From: Pseudolabrys sp.
Lineage (GTDB): Bacteria > Pseudomonadota > Alphaproteobacteria > Rhizobiales > Xanthobacteraceae
Direction of reading: 5' to 3'
Assembly: GCA_029980465.1 (NCBI GenBank)
Contig: JARYIJ010000001.1
Coordinates: 2,367,501 to 2,431,500 of the forward strand
Length of the DNA stretch: 64,000 bases
Position numbers and translations under genes: made by a program. The notes below the pieces were generated by a model. It was given only the letters and a program-made list of their open reading frames with translations. It was not told where the DNA came from and made no database searches. Below, one piece after another: positions 23,178-32,054 of this stretch; position 1 is the first letter of the stretch; the number at the start of each line of letters is the position of its first letter.

Positions 23178-23492
23178 TCACTGGAGTCGATCCATCGGGC
23201 GCCAGCGCTTCCAGTCGTCCGGATCGCTGTCGTTCCAGCCGTCGTCCGGCGGCAGCCAGATCCGCCCGTTGTAGGAAATCCGGGCGACCACCCGGTTGCC
23301 CTCGAACACCATGACGGTCGGCAGATTGCCGCCGCCAAGCCGATAGCGTTCGATGTAGCGGCGCACGGCATCTGCCGCTGCCGCCAGCGTCTCGACTTCG
23401 AACGACTCGTGCGGCGACACAGGTCGGCGGGGATCCTGTCCGAAGTCGGGATTTCCGACTGAACTGAGCGTGAGACGGAATACAGGCTTCAT
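23178..23492 (-). CDS. Small phage protein of unknown function
   Basis: 104 residues starting MKPVFRLTLSSVGNPDFG; AAGGAG precedes the ATG. The end is Trp/Asp-rich: RISYNGRIWLPPDDGW, then NDSDPDDWKRWRPM. It is compact and without signal or membrane segment. Similar small proteins sit next to DUF3489 genes in rhizobial prophages; no function is known. It is the last of three minus-strand genes between the methyltransferases and the late operon. Confidence 0.65.
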   Translation of the reverse strand: MKPVFRLTLSSVGNPDFGQDPRRPVSPHESFEVETLAAAADAVRRYIERYRLGGGNLPTVMVFEGNRVVARISYNGRIWLPPDDGWNDSDPDDWKRWRPMDRLQ

Positions 23493-23582
23493 GGTTGCTC
23501 CTTTCTCGATGCGCTTCTCGCCGCGCAACGCGGCGCGGCGAGAAGACGGTCGTTGGATTGTCTCGCGCCTCACGGCGATCAT

Positions 23583-24137
23583 TCACACGATCCGGTAGAC
23601 CCGTCCGCGCCCCTCGACCTTTTCGGATTCGACCTTCAAGCCGAGCTTCTTCTTGAGCGCTCCGGCAATTGCGCCGCGCACCGTGTGGGCCTGCCAATCG
23701 AACTTCTTCACGATCTCCTCGATCGTCGCGCCGTCACGGCGCTTGAGCATTTCGATGAGCTGGGCCTGCTTGCTGTTGGCGCGCGTGGCGGGGGCGGCCT
23801 TCTCTTTCGACTTGCCCTTCTTCGCCTTGCGGCTCATGTCGCCGACGGAGTCCGTATCAGTCACGGTCTCCGCGCCGGAAGGCGGGTCTATGCCGAGAGC
23901 CTCGAAGGCGGCCGGTGTAGCGCGCAGAGTCAGGCGACCCTTCTTCTTGTCCTCGCGCCACACGGTATCCTGGGGCTTGGCCTGCAGCTCTTCGATGAAG
24001 CCTTTCTTGAGGAGGCTGCCGAGGACCTTCGCGGCCGCGGCTCCCGGCAGCTTGGTGGTGAGCGGATAGACGGATCGGTCGACCCGCTGGCAGGCGGCAC
24101 CGAGAACGACGGCTTGGGAATCGGAAAGTCGAACCAT
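23583..24137 (-). CDS. DUF3489 domain-containing protein
   Basis: 184 residues. The C-terminal 65 residues match DUF3489: SKQAQLIEMLKRRDGATIEE, IVKKFDWQAHTVRGAIAGAL, KKKLGLKVESEKVEGRGRVY. This reads as a winged HTH. The N-terminal part (LSDSQAVVLGAACQRVD; KVLGSLLKKGFIEELQAK) looks like a second wHTH, joined by a Lys/Ala-rich linker. It is probably a DNA-binding regulator; the target is unknown. Confidence 0.88.
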   Translation of the reverse strand: MVRLSDSQAVVLGAACQRVDRSVYPLTTKLPGAAAAKVLGSLLKKGFIEELQAKPQDTVWREDKKKGRLTLRATPAAFEALGIDPPSGAETVTDTDSVGDMSRKAKKGKSKEKAAPATRANSKQAQLIEMLKRRDGATIEEIVKKFDWQAHTVRGAIAGALKKKLGLKVESEKVEGRGRVYRIV

Positions 24138-24238
24138 TTGTGGCTCCTTCGCAGTCGGACCGCGACCATCGCGGCCCTTCTACGACCCCGAGCCCCGCAT
24201 CGCAGCGGGGCCGCAGGAGCCGGGGGCAGTGGGCGGCG

Positions 24239-24601
24239 CTACGCGTCTGCCTCCGACATCATCTCGCAATCGGTGACGAAGCCGACGAGGTAGGGCAGTC
24301 CGCGCGGGATGCCGGTCTCGCGTGACGTGCGCCGATCGATTGTCCAGGTCATCCACCGCTCGATCGCTGCATCGATTGCGTCGGCAAGGCTGCGCCCTTC
24401 GAACAGTCCGTTCGTCACGTCGTCGGCAAAGTGTCGGCCGTGGCGGCTGTCGAGGAAATCCCGGACGCCTTCGTCGGCGCAGCCTGTGGCGGTTGAAATC
24501 GCCTTGAAGGCGACCGGCCAAGCCTGTTCGGGATTGTCGTGGTGGCGGATGGTGCCCCAGAAGCCCCAGGCTTCGTTGTTGGTGGGCAGGACCATGTTCA
24601 T
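24239..24601 (-). CDS. Phage protein of unknown function
   Basis: 120 residues beginning MNMVLPTNNEAWGFWGTIRH; GGAG lies 6 nt before the ATG. Residues 20-60 read HHDNPEQAWPVAFKAISTAT then FLDSRHGRHFADDV, and a helix RSLADAIDAAIERWMTW follows. It is not recognised as a named domain, but the same type of protein is frequent before terminase genes in related prophages. It is divergent from the terminase operon; the 120-bp gap 24602-24721 should hold both promoters. Confidence 0.6.
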   Translation of the reverse strand: MNMVLPTNNEAWGFWGTIRHHDNPEQAWPVAFKAISTATGCADEGVRDFLDSRHGRHFADDVTNGLFEGRSLADAIDAAIERWMTWTIDRRTSRETGIPRGLPYLVGFVTDCEMMSEADA

Positions 24602-24721
24602 GGCGCTCTCCGTTTTGATGACGGCATACACGCGCTGCTCTCGGCGGGAGCCAAGTCAATAATCGCGCCGACTGCATCTTTTTTCTGCTGCATGTCGCGG
24701 TGCAAACTGGCCCTGATCTGA

Positions 24722-25282
24722 ATGGGAATCTCGATCCGCGCTTACGCGAAGCTGCGCGGCGTGAGCCACGTTGCCGTGCTCAAGGCCGCGAAGGCCGGTC
24801 GCATTCCGCTGGAGCCGGACGGCACGATCGATCCCGCGAAAGCCGATGCCGCCTGGCAGCGGTCCACCGATCCCGTTCGCGGCAAGCCGAAGGCCAAGCC
24901 AACGAGTCCGGACAAGCTCCGTCCGGTCGCTGAAGCGGCGCTCGGCTCCGTACGCGACACGCTGAAGGAGCAAGGTCTTCCTGCCGGCGGCAACGTCACT
25001 TTCGTCCAGGCGCGCACTGCGCACGAGATCGCGAAGGCGCATCTCGCGCGGCTGCGACTGCAGCGCATGAAGGGCGAGCTGGTGGATCGGGCACGCGCCA
25101 CTGCTCTGGTGTTCCGCCTGGCGCGCGAGGAGCGGGACTCATGGCTCAACTGGCCGGCGCGGGTCGCGGCCCTGATCGCAGCCGATCTTGGCGTCGAGGC
25201 GCATTCGGTCCAGAGACTCATCGAAACCCATGTCCGCGGTCACCTCGCCGAGCTCGCCGAGATCCGGGCCGAGTTCGGGTGA
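24722..25282 (+). CDS. Terminase small subunit (Nu1-like)
   Basis: 186 residues. An N-terminal MerR-like winged HTH (ISIRAYAKLRGVSHVAVLKA, AKAGRIPLEPDGTIDP) is followed by a helical segment (VTFVQARTAHEIAKAHLARL, RLQRMKGELVDRARATALVF) typical of lambda Nu1-type small terminases. It recognises the packaging site and recruits the large subunit. Its 3' end overlaps the large-subunit start by 53 bp. It is the first gene of the late operon. Confidence 0.85.
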   Translation: MGISIRAYAKLRGVSHVAVLKAAKAGRIPLEPDGTIDPAKADAAWQRSTDPVRGKPKAKPTSPDKLRPVAEAALGSVRDTLKEQGLPAGGNVTFVQARTAHEIAKAHLARLRLQRMKGELVDRARATALVFRLAREERDSWLNWPARVAALIAADLGVEAHSVQRLIETHVRGHLAELAEIRAEFG

Positions 25283-27242
25283 CCTGTTCGCCTTCGACGG
25301 CGCTGAGGAACTGAGCCAAGCCTGGCGTGACGGTCTCACGCCCGACCCCGCGCTCACTGTTTCCGAGTGGGCTGATCGTCACCGCGTGCTGAGCCCGCGC
25401 GCTTCCGCCGAACCGGGGCGCTATCGCACCGATCGCACGCCCTACATGCGCGCGATCATCGATGCGCTTTCGCCGACGCATCCGGCGCGCCGCATCGTGG
25501 TGATGAAGTCGGCGCAGGTCGGCTTCACCGAAGGCGGCAACAACTGGATCGGCTACGTCATCCACCATGCGCCGGGGCCGATGCTCGCGGTGCAGCCGAC
25601 CGTCGAGCTCGCCAAGCGCTTCTCGCGCCAGCGCATCGATCCGCTGGTCAACGAGAGTCCGGCGCTGCGCGAGCGGGTGAAGCCCGCGCGCTCACGCGAT
25701 GCCGGCAACACGGTGTTGTCGAAGGAATTTCCCGCGGGGCTCCTCGTCATCACCGGCGCGAACAGCGCGGTCGGCCTGCGATCGATGCCGGCGCGCTACC
25801 TCTTCCTCGACGAGGTAGACGCCTATCCGCCGTCGGCCGACGAGGAAGGAGACCCTGTTGCGCTCGCCGAAGCTCGCACGCGCACATTCTCGTGGCGCTC
25901 GAAGGTCCTGCTCGGTTCGACGCCCACCATTCATGGGCTGTCGAGGATCGAGCGCGAATACGAGGCATCAGACCAGCGCCGGTACTTCGTGCCGTGCCCG
26001 CATTGCCGCGAGATGCAGTGGCTCAAGTTCGAGCGGCTGCGCTGGGACAAGGGCAAGCCCGAAACCGCTCACTACGAATGCGGATCTTGCGATGGTCGGA
26101 TCGAGGAGCATCACAAGACGGCGATGCTTGAGGCCGGGGAGTGGCGCCCGACTGCGGAAGCGCAGGACCCCGGCACGATCGGCTTTCATGTCTCGGCGCT
26201 CTATTCACCCGTCGGCTGGCTGTCCTGGGAGAACATCGCACGCCTCTGGGAAGTCGCGACCACCGATGAAGCCAAGCGCAGTTTCAAGAACAGCGTGCTC
26301 GGCGAGACCTGGGTCGAGGTCGGCGAGGCGCCGGATTGGCAACGGCTCTATGAGCGCCGCGAGTCGTGGCAGATCGGAGTCGTGCCGAGCGGCGCACTGT
26401 TCCTGACGGCGGGGGCCGACGTCCAGAAGGACCGCATCGAGGTTGACGTCTGGGCCTGGGGCAGAGGTCTCGAAAGCTGGCTCGTCGACCACATCGTGGT
26501 CGAAGGCGGACCCGAGCAGGCCGGGACCTGGGAAGAGCTCGGACGTTTGCTCGATCGGACCTGGCCCCATGTGCACGGCACCCGGGTCGCCATCGCGAAG
26601 CTCGCGATCGACACCGGATACGAGGCGCCCGCCGTCTATGCGTGGGCCCGGCGCGCAGGCTTCGCGCAGGTCGCTCCGATCAAGGGCGTCGAAGGCTTCA
26701 ATCGCGCGGCGCCGGTCATCGGACCGACCTATGTCGATGTCAGCGAAGGCGGCAAGAAGCTGCGCCGCGGCGCGCGGCTGTGGACGATCGCCGTCGCCAC
26801 GTTCAAAAGCGAGACGTATCGATACCTGCGGCTTGCGGCGCCCACCGATGAAGAGATCGAAGCCGGCGCACGCCATCCTGCAGGTTACGTCCACCTGCCG
26901 CGCGGAGCTGAAGCCGAGTGGGTCAAGCAACTCGTTGCCGAGCAGCTTGTCACCGTCAACACGAAACGCGGCTTCACCCGGCTCGAATGGCAGAAGCTGC
27001 GTGAGCGTAACGAGGCGCTTGACTGCCGGGTCTACGCGCGCGCCGCGGCCTGGATTGCCGGCGCGGACCGGTGGAGCGATGCGATGTGGCGCGACCTGGA
27101 GAATCAGATCGGTCCAGCGAGCGAGGGTGAGCGTAAGCAAACCGACGATCCCGAAACCGGAAACGATGCGCTGGCTGGCGTGATCCACCGGCGGCCCGAA
27201 CGGCGCGCACGGCGCGTATTCCGGTCAAGCTATCTGAGCTGA
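25230..27242 (+). CDS. Terminase large subunit (GpA family)
   Basis: 670 residues from ATG 25230. The N-terminal ATPase has VVMKSAQVGFTEGGNN (Walker A-like, near 90) and YLFLDEVDAYPPSADEEGDP (Walker B, near 190). A Cys4 zinc-like pair is in VPCPHCREM and YECGSCDGR (near 255-290), and the nuclease region includes FLTAGADVQKDRIEVDVWAW and LAIDTGYEAPAVY. The length and order match lambda GpA. It cuts and pumps DNA into proheads. Confidence 0.94.
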   Translation: MSAVTSPSSPRSGPSSGDLFAFDGAEELSQAWRDGLTPDPALTVSEWADRHRVLSPRASAEPGRYRTDRTPYMRAIIDALSPTHPARRIVVMKSAQVGFTEGGNNWIGYVIHHAPGPMLAVQPTVELAKRFSRQRIDPLVNESPALRERVKPARSRDAGNTVLSKEFPAGLLVITGANSAVGLRSMPARYLFLDEVDAYPPSADEEGDPVALAEARTRTFSWRSKVLLGSTPTIHGLSRIEREYEASDQRRYFVPCPHCREMQWLKFERLRWDKGKPETAHYECGSCDGRIEEHHKTAMLEAGEWRPTAEAQDPGTIGFHVSALYSPVGWLSWENIARLWEVATTDEAKRSFKNSVLGETWVEVGEAPDWQRLYERRESWQIGVVPSGALFLTAGADVQKDRIEVDVWAWGRGLESWLVDHIVVEGGPEQAGTWEELGRLLDRTWPHVHGTRVAIAKLAIDTGYEAPAVYAWARRAGFAQVAPIKGVEGFNRAAPVIGPTYVDVSEGGKKLRRGARLWTIAVATFKSETYRYLRLAAPTDEEIEAGARHPAGYVHLPRGAEAEWVKQLVAEQLVTVNTKRGFTRLEWQKLRERNEALDCRVYARAAAWIAGADRWSDAMWRDLENQIGPASEGERKQTDDPETGNDALAGVIHRRPERRARRVFRSSYLS

Positions 27243-27245
27243 ACC

Positions 27246-27458
27246 ATGACGCCCGAAGAGATGACGGCGCAGCGCGACGCGCTGCTCGCCGCGCGCTTCC
27301 GTGGCGTGCGCACCGTGGAGATCGATGGACGCCGCGTCACCTACGCGAGCGACCCCGAGATGGCGGCCGCCATCACCGACCTCGAACGACGGATCGCGGC
27401 GGCCCAGGAGGGCGGACGCAGGCGCCGCATTCTCACGTCCGCTTCGAAAGGCCTCTGA
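27246..27458 (+). CDS. gpW-like head-tail joining protein
   Basis: 70 residues: TPEEMTAQRDALLAARFRGV, then VEIDGRRVTYASDPEMAAAI and TDLERRIAAA. The two helices with a beta hairpin carrying the R-x-V-x-Y turn match lambda gpW, which plugs the portal before tail attachment. Position between terminase and portal is identical to lambda. It starts 3 bp past the terminase stop and abuts the portal GTG. Confidence 0.8.
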   Translation: MTPEEMTAQRDALLAARFRGVRTVEIDGRRVTYASDPEMAAAITDLERRIAAAQEGGRRRRILTSASKGL

Positions 27459-28934
27459 GTGCTCGCCTCCCTGACAGCGTTCCGGCGGCGGGTCGGCGCC
27501 TTCATCGGCGGTTTCGAGGCGGGGCTCGCCAACCGCAGGCTGAAAGGCTTCCAGCCCAGCCGCGCACACCTCAACACTCTGATCGCTGCAGCCGGTCCGG
27601 ACATCACGGCGCGCGCCCGCTGGCTCATTCGCAACAACGGCTATGCCACGAATGCGATCGAGAGCTGGGCCGGCAATGTGGTGGGCGCCGGGATCAAGCC
27701 GTCATCGATGATCAAGGATGCCGGCGTCAAAGCGCAGGTCCAGAAGCTCTGGCTCGACTGGACCGACGAGGCCGACGCCGAAGGCTTCACGGACTTCTAT
27801 GGCCTGCAGCGTCGGGCCGCGCGCGAGGTGTTCATCGCCGGCGAAGTGTTCTTCCGGTTCAGGCCGCGCCGGCCGCAGGACGGCCTGACGGTGCCGCTCC
27901 AGTTGCAGATGCTCCCCTCGGAGATGCTGCCGCTCAATCGCAACGAAGTCATGCCCGGCGGCAATGTCATCCGCCAGGGCATCGAATTCGATCGCGTAGG
28001 CCGTCGCGTCGCCTACCATTTCCTGCGGCGGCATCCGGGCGACATCACGGATCCCGGTCTTGCTGGCGACATCGTGCGCGTGCCGGCCTTCGAGATCGTG
28101 CACGTCATCGATCCGGTCGATGCCGGTCAGCTTCGTGGCGTGTCGCGCTTCGCGGCCGGCATCGTGAAGCTCTTCCTGCTCGACCAGTACGACGACGCCG
28201 AACTCGACCGGAAGAAGGTCGCGGCGATGCACGCGCTCTTCATCACAACGCCGGCGCCGGGCGAGCCGCTCGATGCTGCCGAAGGCCGCGATGAAAACGA
28301 CGAGCGCACCATCGACCTGCAGCCCGGCCAGATCACCATACTGGAGCCTGGCGAAGAGGTGCAGACGTCCACACCCGCGGACTCCGGCCAGACCTACGAA
28401 CCGTTCCAATACCGCACGCTGCTGCAGGTGTCGGCCGCGCTCGGCGTGCCGTACGCGTACCTCTCGAACGACATGCTCAAGGCGAACTACTCGAACTCCC
28501 GCCTTGCGCTCCTTGAATTCCGCCGCCGCATCGAAGCCTACCAGCACGCGGTGGTGGTGTGGCAACTGTGCCGGCAGGTGTGGGCGCGCTGGATGGATAC
28601 CGCCGTGCTCGCGGGCGCGTTCGACCTGCCGGATTACGACAAACGTCGGCGCGAGTACCTCGCATGCGGATGGCTGCCGCCGAAGTGGGACTGGGTCGAT
28701 CCGCTCAAGGACGCGCGCGCCGAAATCGAGCAGATCGATGCCGGCCTGAAAAGCCGCACGCAAGCGCTGGCCGAGCGCGGCTATGACGCCGAACAGGTGG
28801 ACGCCGAGATCGCCGCCGATCAGGCGCGCGAGAAGTCCCTGGGGCTCAGTTTCGCATCGACTGCGGCGTCAGCGCCGCCAGCGAATGAGCCGAGCAACGC
28901 GTCAGCTGGTGAACAGGATAACTTGAATGCCTGA
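27459..28934 (+). CDS. Phage portal protein (lambda B family)
   Basis: 491 residues from GTG 27459. Family sequence runs throughout: ARARWLIRNNGYATNAIESW, AGNVVGAGIKPSS, VPAFEIVHVIDPVDAGQLRG, SRFAAGIVKLFLLDQYDDAE and QVSAALGVPYAYLSNDMLKA. It forms the dodecameric vertex for DNA packaging and tail joining. The end is Ala/Ser-rich. It overlaps the protease gene by 8 bp. Confidence 0.94.
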   Translation: MLASLTAFRRRVGAFIGGFEAGLANRRLKGFQPSRAHLNTLIAAAGPDITARARWLIRNNGYATNAIESWAGNVVGAGIKPSSMIKDAGVKAQVQKLWLDWTDEADAEGFTDFYGLQRRAAREVFIAGEVFFRFRPRRPQDGLTVPLQLQMLPSEMLPLNRNEVMPGGNVIRQGIEFDRVGRRVAYHFLRRHPGDITDPGLAGDIVRVPAFEIVHVIDPVDAGQLRGVSRFAAGIVKLFLLDQYDDAELDRKKVAAMHALFITTPAPGEPLDAAEGRDENDERTIDLQPGQITILEPGEEVQTSTPADSGQTYEPFQYRTLLQVSAALGVPYAYLSNDMLKANYSNSRLALLEFRRRIEAYQHAVVVWQLCRQVWARWMDTAVLAGAFDLPDYDKRRREYLACGWLPPKWDWVDPLKDARAEIEQIDAGLKSRTQALAERGYDAEQVDAEIAADQAREKSLGLSFASTAASAPPANEPSNASAGEQDNLNA

Positions 28935-30213
28935 TCTCCCACACCTGGCGTCCCGCGTGTTCGGGACGCCGCTGTTGATCGCGCGCGCGAAGCTCGAGGT
29001 CATCCTCGGCGTACTCGCGCCGCGGCTCGCCGGCGGCTCGCTGGAGGCGATTGAGCCGGAAGCCGACCCGGCCCCGCTCACGTCCATCACGGTCGAGAAG
29101 ATCGCCGTGGTATCGGTGATCGGCACGCTGGTGAGCCGCTCCGGTTATCTTGATGCCGCCAGCGGGCTGCAGGCCTACGGCGATATCGCCGACGCCATCG
29201 CCGCGGCGATGGCCGACGTGAGCGTGCGCGGCGTCATCCTCGACGTCGACTCCCCCGGTGGTGAAGTCGGCGGCCTGTTCGACTTGGTCGAGCAGATCAA
29301 CGCCATCCGCAGCGCGAGCGCAAAGCCGCTCTGGGCCGTGGCCAACGAGGGCGCGCTATCGGCTGCCTATGCGATCGCCAGCTCGGCCGACCGGCTCTAT
29401 GTCACGCGCACCGGCGAGGTCGGCTCGATCGGCGTGGTCGCAGTGCACGTCGACGAGAGCGGGGCGGACGTCAAGGCCGGGCTCGCCTGGACCTTCGTGT
29501 TCGCCGGCGACCGCAAGGTCGACGGCAACGCGCATGAGCCGCTCTCGGAACGCGCGCGCGCAACGATCCAGGCCGACGTCGACCGCCTCTACGCCGAGTT
29601 TTGCGCGCTGGTTGCCGCCAACCGAGGCCTGAGCCTCGACGCTGTACGCAGGACGGACGCTGCGATCTACCGCGGCACGCTCGCAGTCCGTGCCGGCCTC
29701 GCCGACCGGCTCGGCACGCTCGATCTCGCCATCGCCGAAATGGCCGCCGAGCTCGATCGCGCCACCTCCGCGCGCGCACTCATCAACCCGACAATGAAGA
29801 GGAGCCTGTCCATGGCGACCAACGAAACCGAACAGATCCAGGATCAGCCGAGAGAGCCGCAGCAGCCAATCGACCCTGCTCAGCCTGCGGCAGAAGTACC
29901 GCCCGACCCCGCGCCTGCCCAAGTGGCCGCGGAGCCGGCATCCGATAGTGGAGCGGCCGAGAGGCTGCGCGCAGAGTTCGCCGAAGTCGCCGCTGTTGCA
30001 ACGCAAGCCGCCCGGCTTGGCGTCACGGTGGATGCTGCAGACGCACTCAAGAAGGGCATCGCGCCCGACGCGCTGCGCCGCTCCGTGCTCGATACGCTCG
30101 CCGCACGTGCCGAGGCGACGACGGTCATTGCGGCGGCGCCATCAACACCTGTCGCCGGCGACAGCCCGATCGTGCGGCGAGCGAGAGAGCGAGCCGCCGC
30201 AGCTCGCGCCTGA
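28927..30213 (+). CDS. S49-family capsid protease with scaffold tail (lambda C-like)
   Basis: 428 residues. The SppA/ClpP-fold domain (about 55-275) shows VRGVILDVDSPGGEVGGLFD, the nucleophile Ser region NEGALSAAYAIASSADRLYV (near 140-160) and the general-base Lys region FAGDRKVDGNAHEPLSERAR (near 190). The C-terminal 130 residues are Pro/Ala/Glu-rich and helical, like the lambda Nu3 scaffold. It processes and scaffolds the prohead. An internal start for the scaffold alone is annotated separately. Confidence 0.92.
   Translation: MPDLPHLASRVFGTPLLIARAKLEVILGVLAPRLAGGSLEAIEPEADPAPLTSITVEKIAVVSVIGTLVSRSGYLDAASGLQAYGDIADAIAAAMADVSVRGVILDVDSPGGEVGGLFDLVEQINAIRSASAKPLWAVANEGALSAAYAIASSADRLYVTRTGEVGSIGVVAVHVDESGADVKAGLAWTFVFAGDRKVDGNAHEPLSERARATIQADVDRLYAEFCALVAANRGLSLDAVRRTDAAIYRGTLAVRAGLADRLGTLDLAIAEMAAELDRATSARALINPTMKRSLSMATNETEQIQDQPREPQQPIDPAQPAAEVPPDPAPAQVAAEPASDSGAAERLRAEFAEVAAVATQAARLGVTVDAADALKKGIAPDALRRSVLDTLAARAEATTVIAAAPSTPVAGDSPIVRRARERAAAARA
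29812..30213 (+). CDS. Nested in-frame scaffold protein (Nu3-like)
   Basis: 133 residues translated from an in-frame ATG inside the S49 protease gene. GAAGAGGAG (29796-29804) lies 7 nt upstream, a stronger SD than most genes here. The product is the Pro/Glu/Ala-rich scaffold: MATNETEQIQDQPREPQQPI, then helices with RLRAEFAEVAAVATQAARLG. Lambda encodes Nu3 the same way within gene C. Expression from this start is inferred from the SD and the parallel. Confidence 0.7.
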   Translation: MATNETEQIQDQPREPQQPIDPAQPAAEVPPDPAPAQVAAEPASDSGAAERLRAEFAEVAAVATQAARLGVTVDAADALKKGIAPDALRRSVLDTLAARAEATTVIAAAPSTPVAGDSPIVRRARERAAAARA

Positions 30214-30232
30214 CACGCAAGGAGGACCATAC

Positions 30233-30622
30233 ATGCCAACTCTCACGATGGCGCCGACGCTCGGCGACCTGCTCAAGTATGAGCTCAACGGCAACTACAG
30301 CCGCGAGACCGTGACGCTCAAATCCGGCACGGACTACGCGCTCGGCTCCGTGCTCGGAAAGATCACAGCCTCCGGCAAGTACCGCCTTTCCCCAGCCGCC
30401 CAGATCGTCGGCGACGAAGGCGCCGAGACGGCGGTTGCTATCCTGATCGAAGCAGTCGACGCGACGGCCGCCGACAAGACCGCCCTCGTGATCGCGCGGG
30501 GTCCTGCAATCGTGTCGAAGGCGGCGCTCGTGTTCGATGCCTCCGTCGACCAGGCGTCCGAAAAGGACACCAAGCACGCACAGCTCTCCGCGGCCGGAAT
30601 CGTCCCGCGCGACGCCGCCTGA
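30233..30622 (+). CDS. Head decoration protein (lambda gpD family)
   Basis: 129 residues. The gpD/HDPD signature is seen in GDLLKYELNGNYSRETVTLK, SGTDYALGSVLGKITASGKY and AVAILIEAVDATAADKTALV. Trimers of such proteins clamp the expanded capsid. AAGGAGG lies before the ATG at 30233. Position between protease/scaffold and major capsid is as in lambda. Confidence 0.9.
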   Translation: MPTLTMAPTLGDLLKYELNGNYSRETVTLKSGTDYALGSVLGKITASGKYRLSPAAQIVGDEGAETAVAILIEAVDATAADKTALVIARGPAIVSKAALVFDASVDQASEKDTKHAQLSAAGIVPRDAA

Positions 30623-30653
30623 TCCGCACCACGCAAACTGAACGCCACCATTG

Positions 30654-30681
30654 GGCCTCGACGGAAGCCGCCGTCGGGGCC
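30654..30681 (+). promoter_or_regulatory. GC hairpin between decoration and capsid genes
   Basis: GGCCTCGACGG and CCGTCGGGGCC form an 11-bp stem with one G-T pair and a 6-nt loop. No T-run follows, so it is not a simple terminator. It may tune mRNA stability between gpD-like and major capsid genes, whose SD lies 10 nt further on. Confidence 0.5.
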
Positions 30682-30701
30682 TTAGCTTTCAAGGAGCCCC
30701 T

Positions 30702-31724
30702 ATGCCGGAAATCATCAACCCCTTTGACGCGGGCGGCTACACGCTCGCCGAGATGACCACCGCTATCAACATCCTGCCCAACATCTACACGCGCCTCGGC
30801 GAGCTCGGCCTGTTCCGCTTCGAGGGTATCACCCAGCGGAGCGTCATCATCGAGCAGGCCGAGGGCGTGCTGAACCTGCTCCCCACCGTGCCGCTCGGCG
30901 GACCCGCGACGGTCGCCAATCGCGACACGCGCTCGATGCGCTCGTTCACGGTGCCGTGGATCCCGCATGACGACGTGATCACGCCGCAGGACATCCAAGG
31001 TGTACGTGGCTTCGGCGTGGCGGATGCCGCCGACCCGCTCGCGACCGTTATGGAACGCAAGATTACGCGCATGCGCGCCAAGCACGCCCAGACCCGCGAA
31101 TACATGGAGGTCAACGCGCTGCGCGGCATCGTCAAGGATGGCGCGGGCACGGAGCTCTATGACTACTTCGACGAATTCGGGCTCGCACAGCAGTCGGTGG
31201 ATTTCGTGCTCGGCACCGCCACCACCAACGTGCAAGCGAAGTGCCGTGAGGTGCTGCGCGATATCGAGACTGAGCTCAAGGGCGAGACCATGAACGGCGT
31301 GCTCGCGATGGTTAGCCCCGGCTTCTTCGACAAGCTGATCGGCCATGCCAAGGTCGAGGACGCCTACAAGTACTTCTCCTCGACCGGCGCACAGCCGCTG
31401 CGCGAGGATACTCGGCGACGCTTCCCGTTCGCCGGCATCGTGTTCGAGGAATACAACGCCACGGTCACGCTCTCGACCGGGGCGACCGAGACGCTGGTCC
31501 CGGCGAACGAGGGCATCGCGTTTCCGCTCGGCACCCTCGACACCTTCGTCACCTATGGTTCACCGGCGAACCTGATTGAGACCGTCAATACGATGGGGCT
31601 GCCGATCTATGCCCGGCAGATCGCCCGCCAGGACGGCAGCGCGATCGACGTGAAGACCGAAGCCTCGCCGCTGCCGGTCAACAAGCGGCCGCGGCTTGCG
31701 ATCAAGATCATCACCAGCAACTGA
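30702..31724 (+). CDS. Major capsid protein (lambda gpE family)
   Basis: 340 residues. Family landmarks: INPFDAGGYTLAEMTTAINI, LPNIYTRLGELGLFRFEGIT, RDTRSMRSFTVPWIPHDDVI, RMRAKHAQTREYMEVNALRG, FPLGTLDTFVTYGSPANLIE and KTEASPLPVNKRPRLAIKI. It has the HK97 fold and matches PF03864 in length. AAGGAG precedes ATG 30702. It should be the most expressed late gene. Confidence 0.95.
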   Translation: MPEIINPFDAGGYTLAEMTTAINILPNIYTRLGELGLFRFEGITQRSVIIEQAEGVLNLLPTVPLGGPATVANRDTRSMRSFTVPWIPHDDVITPQDIQGVRGFGVADAADPLATVMERKITRMRAKHAQTREYMEVNALRGIVKDGAGTELYDYFDEFGLAQQSVDFVLGTATTNVQAKCREVLRDIETELKGETMNGVLAMVSPGFFDKLIGHAKVEDAYKYFSSTGAQPLREDTRRRFPFAGIVFEEYNATVTLSTGATETLVPANEGIAFPLGTLDTFVTYGSPANLIETVNTMGLPIYARQIARQDGSAIDVKTEASPLPVNKRPRLAIKIITSN

Positions 31725-31733
31725 GCCGCTCTC

Positions 31734-32051
31734 GTGGACGTGTTCGCCGTCGCGACCGACGCGCTGTTCGCCGATCCAAACATCGCCGGCGACGCCATCT
31801 GGCGCGCCGGTGGTATAGGCGCCGGCACAGCCGTCCGGATCGTCACCCGTCGGCCCGACCAGGTCGCCGGCTTCAGCGACAGTCGGGCTGTGTTGCCGAC
31901 CATGCTGATTGAGGTGCGCCGGTCCGAGGTTGCGGAGCCGGCCAGCGGCGACACGGTCGAGATCGACGGCGAGACCTTCGAGGTCATCGCCGCGCCCACC
32001 GTCGACAGCTTGCGCCTCGTGTGGGCGTGCGAAGTGGCGCCGCCGATCTGA
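31734..32051 (+). CDS. Head-tail attachment protein (gpFII-like)
   Basis: 105 residues from GTG 31734: ALFADPNIAGDAIWRAGG, VRIVTRRPDQVAGF, VEIDGETFEVIAAPTVDSLR, WACEVAP. This small beta-barrel pattern (RxPDx..., DxVEIDGxTFxV) matches lambda FII-type connectors. Position between capsid and gpZ-like gene agrees. The next gene begins 3 bp after its stop. Confidence 0.78.
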   Translation: MDVFAVATDALFADPNIAGDAIWRAGGIGAGTAVRIVTRRPDQVAGFSDSRAVLPTMLIEVRRSEVAEPASGDTVEIDGETFEVIAAPTVDSLRLVWACEVAPPI

Positions 32052-32054
32052 TCG

